Assembly: GCA_031213475.1 (NCBI GenBank)
Contig: JARUPZ010000002.1
Coordinates: forward strand, 5,031,049 to 5,095,048
Direction: 5' to 3'
Source of the DNA: Nereocystis luetkeana
Lineage: Eukaryota; Sar; Phaeophyceae; Laminariales; Laminariaceae
Length of the DNA: 64,000 nt
Made by a program: the position numbers and the translations under genes. The notes beneath the pieces are model-generated. The model was not told where the DNA came from, did not search any database, and worked only from the letters and a program-made list of their open reading frames with translations. This document shows, piece by piece, positions 11,101-20,999 of the stretch; within the stretch, counting starts at the first letter, position 1; each line of letters starts with the position of its first letter.

Positions 11101-12978
11101 ATCATGGTGAGCCCCGACAGCGGCATGACCACGAGCACTGGCGTGTCAACTTACCAGGTATCAAAGACCAGATAGCTGGTATGGCAACACAACCACCCTT
11201 ACACCGAGGGTGGGTACATGATGACACGTGAAAATGCCCCCCTCTAACAACATCCCCGCCCTCCCCCTTCCTTTCTCTCCACCGCATCCCTCCGCGTTTT
11301 GATCAATCACGCTTGCTGTTGTTTTCATCGGTTCGTATCACGTTATCGGTCGATCGGACGGACACAAGGGCGTTTTCGCGGATGACGACTGCTGGTACGT
11401 GGTCATGGAGCTCGCGAGGGGCGGCGAGCTGTTCGACCGCCTGACCACGGAAGGCGTCGTCTTGCCGGCAGACGAGGTCCGCTCCCTGCTCAGAGAGACG
11501 GCGGGCGCCGTGGCGTACATGCACGACCGAGGGATCGTCCACGGTGACATCAAGCCCGAGAATGTTTTGCTCACGATTCCCGCGGCGGCAGCAAGTACAA
11601 GCGCAACCGGGATTGCGGCAACAACCGCGTCCTTAGCGGCTCGCGCTTCTGACGAGTCTGTCGGCGCGGGTAGTAGTAGTAGTAGCAGCAGCAAGGGGGC
11701 AGCTAACCGCTTCGGGCAGGCGGGAGTGCAGCAGGGGTTGGGGAAGCTGGAGCTGGAGCGGGAACAGACAGGGGCGGGGTCGGGGCTCGGGAAGGTTTTG
11801 TTGGCGGATTTCGGGTCGAGCTTTCGGCTGCGGGAGGGTTCCGCGGACGGGGGAAAGCTGGTGAAGGAATACACGGTGGCGTACAGCGCGCCGGAAGTGG
11901 TGGAGAACAGCCCTGATGTCGATCACAAGGCCGATGTTTGGTCTCTGGGGGTGATCGCGTATGTCATGGTGAGGGGAGGTCGGCGGAGGGAGGCACGGGC
12001 GGGCGCGGGTGCGATGCTGTGCGTGGGCGGCGGCTCTGTTAGCGATACGTTCCGTCGCCGAGTAGTAGTAGGAGTAGTAGTATTTATAGTGAGTCAATCA
12101 CTAGCAGTGTATTGCGTAAGCTCACGGTTTCGCGCATCGGACAGTTAGATCATCTACATATTATTTACACTGGATGATCCAGTCCTTTCAGGATGGATAG
12201 GATGACTTCCTGATTTGCCAAATCTGCGGTAGCTCATATTGCCCGGTGAGAGCCGTGACATTCTGCATGATCTATCTGGGACGTGATTCCTGGGTTGGTC
12301 AGGTTCTACTATTACGGGGGACAATAGTAAATAGGACCAAATATTGTTAGTAAAAATGGTTAAATAGATACCGGTAGGTTTTAATGTAACCATGAGTCCT
12401 ATTAACTATGGTCCCCCGTAATACTGTGGCAGATCCTGCGCGTCATCTCAAAACAGCAGGTTAGGAGCTAGATGATCTACCTGTAGATGGTATTTCTGTC
12501 CAGCGCTATTTATGAAACAAGCGATTTACACACCACTAAAACCAGGGCTGTTCATGGGTCGGGTCAAATCAAATCTCGTGAGTCGAGTTGGGTCAGGGTG
12601 ACCTGGCGCGACCCGTGAGATTTTCGGAAAACCTCCTGACCCGACCCGGCCGGTGATATTTTGAAGACCTCCTAAACCCGACCCGCGGGTCGGGTCATGT
12701 CATGACCCGCGAAGAGCCCTGCCAGGTATTTCTAACCCTCTTTTTGTGTAAACGAACGATGTCGACAGGTTAAGGGACACCATCCTTTCGACCCTTCAAG
12801 CGAAGCGGATGACGATGAGATAGCGGAGAGTATTATCAACTCCGAGCCCGACTGGGACGGGCTGGACTCCCAGGCGGCACAGCTCATCCGGCGGATGCTC
12901 GCGAGGGACCCCATAGATAGGCCTTCGGCCGAGGAGGTGTTCCGTAGCTCATGGCTGTGCGCACCAAGCGCGAAGTAG
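5152..12978 (+). CDS. Mitochondrion-targeted, membrane-anchored Ser/Thr protein kinase (four exons)
   Basis: I assemble four exons: 5152-5466, 10496-10690, 11369-11968 and 12769-12978. All introns are GT-AG and phase 0, and the product is 439 residues ending in TAG. Residues 1-45 are rich in Arg, Ala, Gly and Ser with no acidic residue before 49, as in a mitochondrial presequence. Residues 64-83 form one hydrophobic helix. The kinase domain follows: Gly loop LGRGQFGTV (115-123), Lys138 in VAVK, helix-C Glu155, hinge VVMELARGGELF, catalytic loop HGDIKPEN (228-235), DFG at 317-319, and an APE motif in YSAPE (342-346). Exon 4 supplies GHHPFD and the closing Arg helix (DRPSAEEVF). It resembles the CAMK/CDPK group, but no EF-hands follow. 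Two oddities: the HRD Arg is Gly, and about 70 low-complexity residues (Ala, Ser, Gly) lie between the catalytic loop and DFG. The exon 1 to exon 2 join spans a 5 kb intron; it is inferred from the clean join IED|FYTF. The location is inferred from the N-terminus alone. Confidence 0.85.
7261..7322. mobile_element. piggyBac-like hairpin element P, diverged copy
   Basis: The words TGGGGACAAAGTAC and GCTTTGTCCCAAAAAC face each other around a short AT-rich centre (AATTTTGACTG), as in the better copy at 24630-24726. The outer arms have decayed. Confidence 0.55.
8843..8947. mobile_element. MITE family A, copy 2 (in kinase intron 1)
   Basis: Ends GACGGGGGACCATAGTTAA and AACTATGGTTCCCCGTAATA. The core is ATATTTAACCATTTTTACTA. 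The inverted repeats allow a long hairpin. Confidence 0.8.
10765..10867. repeat. Two-copy 53-bp tandem repeat in kinase intron 2
   Basis: Two adjacent units share TAACTTTGGT, TGTGCGATATGCGCGGTGTA and ATAGCG-GAGACCGC with only a few mismatches. It is a recent tandem duplication, and no function is apparent. Confidence 0.75.
12310..12423. mobile_element. MITE family A, copy 3 (in kinase intron 3)
   Basis: Bordered by TATTACGGGGGACAATAG and CTATGGTCCCCCGTAATA. The inner words AAATATTGTTAGTAAAAATG match copies 4-6 almost exactly. It lies wholly inside intron 3. Confidence 0.85.
12545..12724. mobile_element. CAGGG-ended (hAT-like) element T, unexpanded copy
   Basis: Starts CAGGGCTGTTCATGGGTCGG and ends CCCGCGAAGAGCCCTG, which are imperfect inverted repeats. 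Several GACCCGACCCG/CGGGTCGGGTC words lie inside. The same ends border the long pentamer array at 27385-27955. CAGGG termini are typical of hAT elements, but I see no clear 8-bp target duplication. Confidence 0.6.
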
Positions 12979-15260
12979 GGGCAATGAGTGTGTGATGCAG
13001 CGACGGGGGGGGGGGGGTGGAAGGGAGAGAGGGACGCTGATAGGAGAGGCCTTGCGCTTCTTTTGCTTAGTTTGTTGCCCCTTGCCCGCGCGCTGCGCTT
13101 TTTTTGACAATTTTGTAGTTGCCGCGTCAAATACCCGCATGTGTTGAGGGGGAGGGGGGGGGGGATTGGCGGGATTCAGCGTTCGCCCTGTGTGTGTGGT
13201 GTGGTTGTGAGGGGGAGTTGCAGTGAGCAATAGCGTGGTGCAAGTATCGGGGGGGGTGCAGCAAGACAAAAACGTCGTGAAAGTGTTTGTTGAGTTTGAG
13301 TTCGGGCAACATTTTCGCTCTGATTTCCGTCCGCCAATGTTAGCCTGGGGTGGGCTACATTCAGCAGCAGTATGGCGTTGTCGTAGTGTGAGACGGTGCG
13401 GTGAGGGTAGCGAAAAAAGAGACGCTGGTAGTGGTGGGGGAAAATATTGGTCAGGGGTCTGGTCGGTGATTACTTGACCTCCGACGGGCTAGTAGCGTTC
13501 CGGTACATTATTTCCTTTGCTCTATTTTGGGAATAACGTAGGACAACAAAGTACAGCAAACCGTATTTTCTTGTTTTTGTGGACTCAAGTACAGCGAGCG
13601 GTAATTTTTGTTCGTTCGTTTTGTTTTGTCTTGTGGTGTTTCGTGTTTTGGTTGAGCGGCGGCAGGGGGGGGGGGGGGGGGGGGGGGATGGAAGGGATGG
13701 TGTGTGTGTGCGTGGGTGTGTGTGTGTTTTTTTTTTTACACTGTTGTGTGTCGGACGCCCTTGGGGCTTTGATTGCCCCTCGCCTGTTTTTTAGGCAACG
13801 CGCAAGATAAGGCCGGGTTTGTGCTGTAATTTTTCGCGTTTTTGCTCTCTGGATGCATTATAGAATCGATGGACGTTGCACCTGTTCGTGGGGTATGGGT
13901 AGTATTTCACATGGGTGGCGAGTCCGTGGGCGTGTGGGGGATTGCGGGTGAACTCACCTGCACGTTTCACGAGCATTCCGCCACCGCCACCATAGCACAG
14001 GAGGGGCGTCTGCTAACAACAGATGGGGGCACGCCGCGCATTGAGCTAATGATCGGAGTCAGATAGACCACTGTCGAGAGAAAATAGGGCTTTCTTTGGT
14101 GTCGTTGCCGCACGAGCCGAACGAATTCCACCTCGCTCCGACACGGCTATGCTTTGCTTTGGTTGACGGTGTTTTTTTTTCTTTTGATGGTTTTGTACTT
14201 ACAGTAGTGTTTTTTTTTCGTCGACTTTTTATGTGTTAGGTTAGTCGTGATGGGTCATCGCGTGCGCGACCGGGGCTCCCTACGTCAATTGAGTCACTGG
14301 GTGGAAGAGGACCCGTCGGAAGCTTAGCGGTCAAAAATAGTTGCAAGTGTTTCTTTGGTTTTTCTTCGCCGGGCCTGAGGGCCACCCCTCGAGGTCTGGT
14401 GCTACTGTTGTAGCGCAGGTTTAAGGCGTGGTGTCGAAAGGGGAGACTTATCTCTGCCTGCCTCTGTTCAGTTTCATGGCTCATGTGTCCCATCTGTATG
14501 GTTGTTACACCATCGTTCGTGGGAGGGCCACACTTGTTCGCCTCTTATTTTCTCGTTTCAAAAGTATTGCGGGCGCGGTCGATGTCCCCGAGACCTTCGC
14601 TTCTGCTGAAGGCTGCTATTTCAGTTTGTAGGAGGACGGACCAGTATCGTTGTGGGCTATTATTAATAATGCCCCCATCGGGTCCTTTGCATGATATATA
14701 GCCGTGGTCGGCGGGGCCTAGGAGTGCTTGTTTTGTGCTGTTTATAGTATTGATATGAATGTGGTTCTTTGGTGCTGCTACATTAAATGAGAATAATAGT
14801 ATGTACCATCATGTCGTTGCGTTTTTCGTTTCGATACTGTTTTATGTTTTTTTTTTATGAAGCTCTATTGACAGTCTAGTTCCCTCACGTACTTATCGCT
14901 CCGTCCGGAACAAACTGTAAGGGCGGTTTGGCTTGCCGGTTTGGGCTTTAATCTGGATACACCAACGGTCTGGATAATACACGGATACATACGTACATAC
15001 CCTGGTACACGGATACCCCAACGGTTTTACATTCCGGACAGGGTGGTACACGACGTGTAGAAACGAGTCGGTACTACAGCGCAGCGTTTGTCGATACAGG
15101 TCCTGGAATTGTCTTTCCCTGTAGTGTCGGTATGCGCCAGCCAACAATAATATCGGCGGCCGGCGCTCTCCGCTCACTACTGCCACACGGTTAATGCCAT
15201 CAGCGCCAAGTGAAATCACAGGCTCTTTGCGTAGCGGGCAACCGGCACTATCGAGGGACC
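12979..15260. other. Kinase 3' flank, no gene recognised
   Basis: T-rich and G-rich sequence with long poly-G and poly-T runs (for example 13667-13687). Its first part may be the kinase 3' untranslated region. A 74-codon open frame at 13842-14066 has no recognisable motif. No poly(A) signal can be fixed with confidence. Confidence 0.5.
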
Positions 15261-15261
15261 A

Positions 15262-15270
15262 CTACTACTG

Positions 15271-15363
<93 letters not shown>

Positions 15364-15392
15364 CACTACTACTACTACTACTACTACTGCTG
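15262..15392. repeat. TAC trinucleotide microsatellite
   Basis: About 40 units of TAC with two interruptions (TACCAC near 15361, TGC near the right end). The frames it opens (poly-Thr, poly-Leu, poly-Val) are artefacts. Confidence 0.95.
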
Positions 15393-15548
15393 CAGTATTG
15401 ATATTTTCTAGTACAGCGATGCCCCGCCCGAACCGATTGGCCGAATGACGGTGCATTTTGATGTGGATTCCCGCTATTGCGCTATTATAGATATGTACGT
15501 ACATACCTGGTACATACGACGACCGACCATGTTTCGGCTCAAAACATT

Positions 15549-15549
15549 A

Positions 15550-15586
<37 letters not shown>

Positions 15587-15720
15587 TCTCTTGCCATCCG
15601 ACAATGTGCAGCATGATGTTCAACATTGATCACTCATAACTTTCCCGAAAGGAGAAAACCTCGGAAACAAGGGAAACCCACACGCACCAAGTCTATGTAC
15701 CTTCCTTCTGTGCCAACTTT
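15549..15720 (-). repeat. LINE-type 3' tail with ATT microsatellite
   Basis: On the minus strand this reads like 46640-46815 and ends in CGGATGGCAAGAGAAATAAT. A run of about 12 ATT/AAT units follows directly. The microsatellite therefore looks like the tail of the retrotransposed copy. Confidence 0.65.
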
Positions 15721-17157
15721 CCTATTGTCGTATTGTGGTTGGGACCCATGCCGGTATACCGTATTGTCGTTGGGAACCATGGAGGTACACCGTTTTTGTG
15801 GTTTGCACACGGTACCTACCACTAAGTGACGGTAGATCGAAAATGCACTACCAGGTATCTCTTAAGAGTGCAACTCTTTATTTGGTTCTCCAGCGCGAGA
15901 TACACCAAAAGTGAAAGGAAATCCTTAAGGCCATACCTGGTACCTGATATGAACTTTGGACCGCGCCGCCGAACCTTTTTTTTTCTTTTTAAAGTCAGCC
16001 GGAGTAAGCCGCCTCAGTCCGCGCCCATCAAGCGAGCATGGCCCACGATGTTTTTTTAAGAGTCGGCGCGACGTTCGCTTTGACGTTGCGGCCACGAGCA
16101 GGAGTCCCTGACACGGAGACAAGCCTCTTGTGTTATAACCCCCACCTTCGCAGTGCCGTGTTCATCAAACGCCACGATTTCGATAAAAATGCAGTTTTAG
16201 ATCATCATCATCATCATCATCATCAGTCGAAGGGCCCGCTTCGTACCACCAGTATCTTGCCCCGTGTCATCCAGAAAATGACTCAGCAGCAGCAGTTCGT
16301 GCCTGGTACGTCCCACAGCAGTTAAGTTACTATTAATAGTACGTCGACCTACGAGCCCGAAGGGTTCGGAGTGGGCGAGTGGTTTCCCTGAGACAGAGGA
16401 GAGACGCTTAGCCCCGCCCGTATCTCTTGAGATATTATGTGGACGCGTAGTCAGTACCCTCTTTTTTCTTTTACATTTATTTGTGTCCTTGGTTTTTCTC
16501 TTTTGAAACTCGTCTGGATTGCTATTAATAATAACATGTGTTTATCATGCCTACGCCGCCATCGGTGTGGATCTGTCACCCCTCCCCCCCCCCCCGCCCC
16601 CCCCCCCCGCCCCGCCCTCCAATTTGTATAATTTTAGATGTTTGCTATTATTAATAGGAACTTTTCCCTTCGACGCAACCAAAATCGTGTCGTCGGACAT
16701 GTTGTGTGTCGTCGGACATGTCGTACATGTTCTTCCAGTCCGACTTGAATCGAAGATCCTCTAAAAATGCCGCAGGTGTGGCGGTGCTGGTAGTTGTAGT
16801 ATATTAATAACTCGCTTCTGTCACTCACTCTGAACCAATAAAAAATATCACAACTTCCCTTTTAGAAGGATCCTACTCACACCTTCCACCCTTAGAAGAA
16901 GCATTTTTCTCGGTTACCCTACTCCTCCCTCGTCAGCCCCCCCCCCCGACACCACGCCCCCCCCCCCCCCCCCCCCGTGTCATTGGCAGCACTGCTCCGG
17001 TGTCTTATGATGTATATTTGTACGTATTCATGCCGTTTCGCAATGAATGGGCAGCACAACAAATGTCAGCGTCGATCTAAAAATAACACGTTTTTTTTTT
17101 TGCAGCCACAAGTGTCAGCGTCGACCTTTTTTATTTTTATTTTTTGCAGCACTACAG

Positions 17158-17268
17158 TATTACGGGGGACCATAGTTAATAGGACCAAATATTGTTAGTA
17201 AAAATGGTTAAATATATAGGTTATGATGTATACCATAGGTCCTATTAACTATGGTCCCCCCGTAATAG
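17158..17268. mobile_element. MITE family A, copy 4 (near-consensus)
   Basis: Ends TATTACGGGGGACCATAG and CTATGGTCCCCCCGTAATA. The arms pair for about 24 bases (ACCATAGTTAATAGGACC with GGTCCTATTAACTATGGT). The centre AAAAATGGTTAAATATATAG has no coding capacity. Confidence 0.9.
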
Positions 17269-18010
17269 TAGCTAGCTACTGTAGTGTCAGCGTCGACCTA
17301 ACAAAATGCTTATTTTTTTCCATGTTTGCCAACGACTTCTTAGTTGCCCACCACTCGTAAACAGCTCGCACGGAAATAAAAAGAGCACCGAGGGTAATAA
17401 TACCCAGGTCCTTACGACTCTCGGGGCGGAATACGATGCCCATTTGGACGTCATTATTGCATTATCAATAAGCGATCTTCATAATACGCTCAGCGTGGTT
17501 CCAGGTACCAAATACTGCTGTGTACTCATCCATCATGCGGGAAGCCCTCCGCTCTCCACTATCAATAAACGAAATCGCCAAATAAGCAAGCGGTACTTTA
17601 CAACAAACAGACAAATCGGAAAAATGGGAACGAAGCCTAAAATGAGAACCAAGCCGTATCTCCAGAACCATGTGGTGTATCAGATAACCAAAATGATCCT
17701 GCGAAACCCCTTGGCCAGCCCTGTGAGAGGAGCTCGTCAGAACGGTCATGCTCCATCTCGTGCCTTCGGGTGGGCGCAAAAAGCGATATACGCTGGCTCT
17801 ATTGTGATTTCTCTAGATGCTGGCTACCGCGGCGATGCCGAGGACTTCCAGCCTGAGCGACAGCTCATTCGAAGGCTGATGTACAGCCCCACAGGACTGT
17901 CAACTTTTTTTCTTGGAGTTGTACACAATTGGTTTGCTTTCTAAAAAAATACGTCCGTTCCCATTTTTTGTTTCGTTCCCATTTTTCCGATTTGTCACTA
18001 TCAACACTGC

Positions 18011-18119
18011 TATTGCGGGGGGGCATAGTTAATAGGACCAAATATTGGTAGTAGAAATGGTCAAATATATAGGTTTTTATGTATACCATAGGTCCTATTA
18101 ACTATGGTCCCCCGTAATA
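18011..18119. mobile_element. MITE family A, copy 5
   Basis: Ends TATTGCGGGGGGGCATAG and CTATGGTCCCCCGTAATA. The interior is nearly the same as copy 4, 850 bp away and in the same orientation. Confidence 0.88.
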
Positions 18120-18504
18120 CTGCTCAGTTGTACTACTACTGTACAATAGTACATCTCTTGTACCAGGCATTATACATGGCCTACACCTATCTACACTCAT
18201 GTACAAGTCCACGCCCCCGATGCCCTGCCGCACATGACCGGATGCGCGTAAGTACAGTAGTGCCAGGGACTCTGTGTCAAGTATTTACTAGTAATAGTAT
18301 CTCGTAGCGTGACGTATGTATGGAAGTATGTATGCGGTATAAGCGATATGTGTGCAATACCTGGTGTGAAAATATATGTTTTCGACAATCCTCATCAGAG
18401 AAAGAAAGGCACCCCAACTACGCTTGAAACCTGAAACGTTTCTTTTTGTGCTTGAATATCGACACTTTTCACTTACAAAAATATCTCGCAACCAACCCCG
18501 CCAC

Positions 18505-18756
18505 AACGGAGCGGGGGAGGGTGTGAGGAAGGCTGTTCTGGGCAGGGGTAAATGGTGAATACCATCAATACTCCAGATGGCTTATCGGCATACCGAATGG
18601 CAAACAACCCCCCCGTTTGCACTGCGGGCGGAGGGGGGGGGGGGGGGTGAGGAAGATTGCCCTGGGCAGGAGTAAATGGTTAGTATCATTAATGTTCTAG
18701 ATGGGGTATCGGTTGTGGTAAACAGCCCCCCCCCCGTCTTCACGGGGGGGTTAGGG
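18505..18756. repeat. G-tract repeat G, two units
   Basis: Two units of about 120-130 bp, each starting with a poly-G run then TGAGGAAG, a GCCCTGGGCAGG-like block, AGTAAATGGT, a CTCCAGATGG-like block and AAACA(A/G)CCCCCCC. Further units lie at 19255-19745. Confidence 0.65.
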
Positions 18757-18980
18757 GGGTACTCGATCTCATGCATGGCCGTAGTCGTATGACCATAGAC
18801 CCTCGCATCCCTACAATGCCGGGACGGAGCATGTCGGGTTTTCACCGACCAGGCAGACATTGCTTGCACCGATCGCGAAGCGCCGTGAGGCGTCCGGCGA
18901 GTCGCATGAAGGGTGAAGTGCATCCTACCAAGAACCGCTTGTGAGGTGGACTTTCATATGGAATAAAAGCTTCAAAGAGT
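18757..18980 (-). repeat. Dispersed repeat family F, copy 1
   Basis: On the minus strand it carries the family blocks TTCATGCGACTCGCCGGACG, CAATGTCTGCCTGGTCGGTG, GGGATGCGAGGGTCTATGGT and CATACGACTACGGCCATGCA. It ends at a poly-C/poly-G run. Other copies are at 28668, 53440 and 63668. Confidence 0.75.
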
Positions 18981-19254
18981 TAGTTTTAATTTCCGGTGTG
19001 GCCATTTCCAGAGACAGCAATGGGGGTACTATGTATGTACCTGACTCTTGGGTGCCTTGCCATAAACACTACGTCGTACGATTATCCCTCTTGTGCGGAG
19101 GAAAGGTTCTATACCTAGCACAAACGATCTAACTCGACCACCAGCTGTGACCGACCGCCGAAACGAGAAATAAAAAAGCGGTACCCTGGTTGCCTACAGT
19201 AGCTCAAGTAGTGAGCGGCGTGTTTTACAGTGTCGTTGCCAACCGACGCCAACC

Positions 19255-19745
19255 CAACCTATATACACTAGGGGGGGGGGGGGGGGTCGTACTCGATATC
19301 ATGCATGGTCGTAGTCGTGTGGGTGGCTACGAGGAAGGCTGCCCTGTGCAGGAACATTTTTACCCCGGAAGACTTAGCGGTGGTAGCAAACAACCCGCCC
19401 CCCGCTAGCACGGGCGGCGGGGGTCTGACTAAGGTACACTAGGTATACGACGGCAACTGGTTTATAACCTTTTTGCCCCTTTATTGGTAGCATGCTTCGC
19501 TCACTCCCAAAAAAGGCCATTTAGCCCCTCCCGCCACGCAGTCACGGCGGCGAGTGGGTGGGGGGGGGAGTGCTGAGGAAGGCTCACCTGGGCAGGGGCA
19601 ACTGGCCAACTATATGTTTCCCCGGAACTAATAGCCCCCCCCCCCCAATTTCACGAGGGGAGGCGTTTTCACAGGGGCGGGGGGGGGGTTCTGAGGAAGG
19701 TTGTCCTGGTTGGTGGGGTAAGTGTTCAACATCAGGTATCATTTT
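19255..19745. repeat. G-tract repeat G, further units
   Basis: Contains three more GAGGAAGG(C/T)T units (near 19329, 19573 and 19692), each beside a poly-G run and followed by CTGGGCAGG- or CCTGGTTGGTGG-like blocks. The first is fused to a short piece of family F (CTCGATATCATGCATGGTCG). Confidence 0.6.
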
Positions 19746-20179
19746 AGTCCCGGGCGACTAATCGGTAGTAGTGGCATTGGTAGTTGTTTGATCGCTCCAA
19801 TGCACGGATGTTTTGACGGGTAACTATTAATTCGTACCTGCATTTTATTTATATAATACTGGGGATAAATGTACCACTCCGCCTGGCAATGGTTGAAGTA
19901 GAACCCCCGTTGTATGTTACTGCAGAGTGCATATTAATCCTCTGGGGCTTGAGGGCATTGATGATCCTCGTTGCCTGTGTGCAGAAGCAAGCACTCACTC
20001 GATGTCAGTCGGCTGATACAGCGTGAAAGCTGCGAGCTCCTTGGAGCTGGTAGAAAGAGATGGCCCCAGATGTGTTGACTATCGGCGGTCTCTAAGGAGA
20101 GACGATGGGTGGAGAAGGAAAAGCGAGAGCTTGAGATGATTGCACCCTTGACAGCGAACCGGTAGGCCACGTGTGTTGG

Positions 20180-20290
20180 CATGAAGTCTGGACGCGGAGT
20201 AGAAGCGAGAAGGTCACGTATGTAATGAGAAGGAGGGAGTAAGGACAGCAACTGAAGATAGAAGTTACTAAGCAGGAAGCAGGTACATAC
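20180..20290 (+). repeat. Possible LINE 3' fragment
   Basis: The block AATGAGAAGGAGGGAGTAAG and the following AGGACAGCAACTGAAGATAG resemble 2140-2190 and 46660-46690. The match is short and diverged. Confidence 0.3.
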
Positions 20291-20999
20291 TATAGGGGTT
20301 AGAAATAATGCATGGGTAGATACCACTCTAAGCGGAAATATAGGGGCCATTCATACGTTAGTATAAATACCAAGCGGCCCTTATATATTCGAGCTCAGTG
20401 TGGTAAGGTTTTGGTTTTGGTTTTTGGTTTCCTTGGTTTTCTTCGTAAAAGGGGAATGCGTAAGCAGCTGCAGTGTCGGACGTTACGGACGCGATAAACA
20501 CAATACAAATTGGTCAACCTTAAGTTTTGTTGATGCCGGCACGTTGTCGGATGTCACGATGACATTCAACTGACTGATAGCTAATGAATGCTGCCAGGTC
20601 CAAGTATACCAGGTATATTGCTATTCCGTTTGCCATCTGACAATAGGTACAGCTCTTATTCCAATTAATTATACCATGCACACATAAAAGGGTGACTACA
20701 ATTCAACGACTTGAAACAAGGAAAGTGTTTTCAATCAAACCAGAAATACACAACAACATTAATTCCAATAATGCAGACCCTTGAGTGACTCTACTGACTC
20801 CTAGCTGACGTTTCACCAATCAAATTTGAAAGGGTGGCATTTACTTACGCCCTACCAACTAAACCTAACCAAGTGACTGGAATTCATCCGAATTGTGTTC
20901 CCCCTCATGAAAACATCAACTCACTCACAACACAAAGATGCTTCGCAACGACCGGCCTACCGAATCCCCAAGGACTAATTTATCACACTCATCTCCTTC

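Noticed and set aside
13842..14066. 74-codon frame downstream of the kinase
   Set aside because: Composition is plausible but no motif is visible and it lies in the probable 3' untranslated region.
17306..17944. 212-codon open frame on the plus strand
   Set aside because: No domain is recognised, a TACCAGGTA-type word is inside it, and its frame ends near MITE A copy 5. Composition and context are like non-coding DNA.
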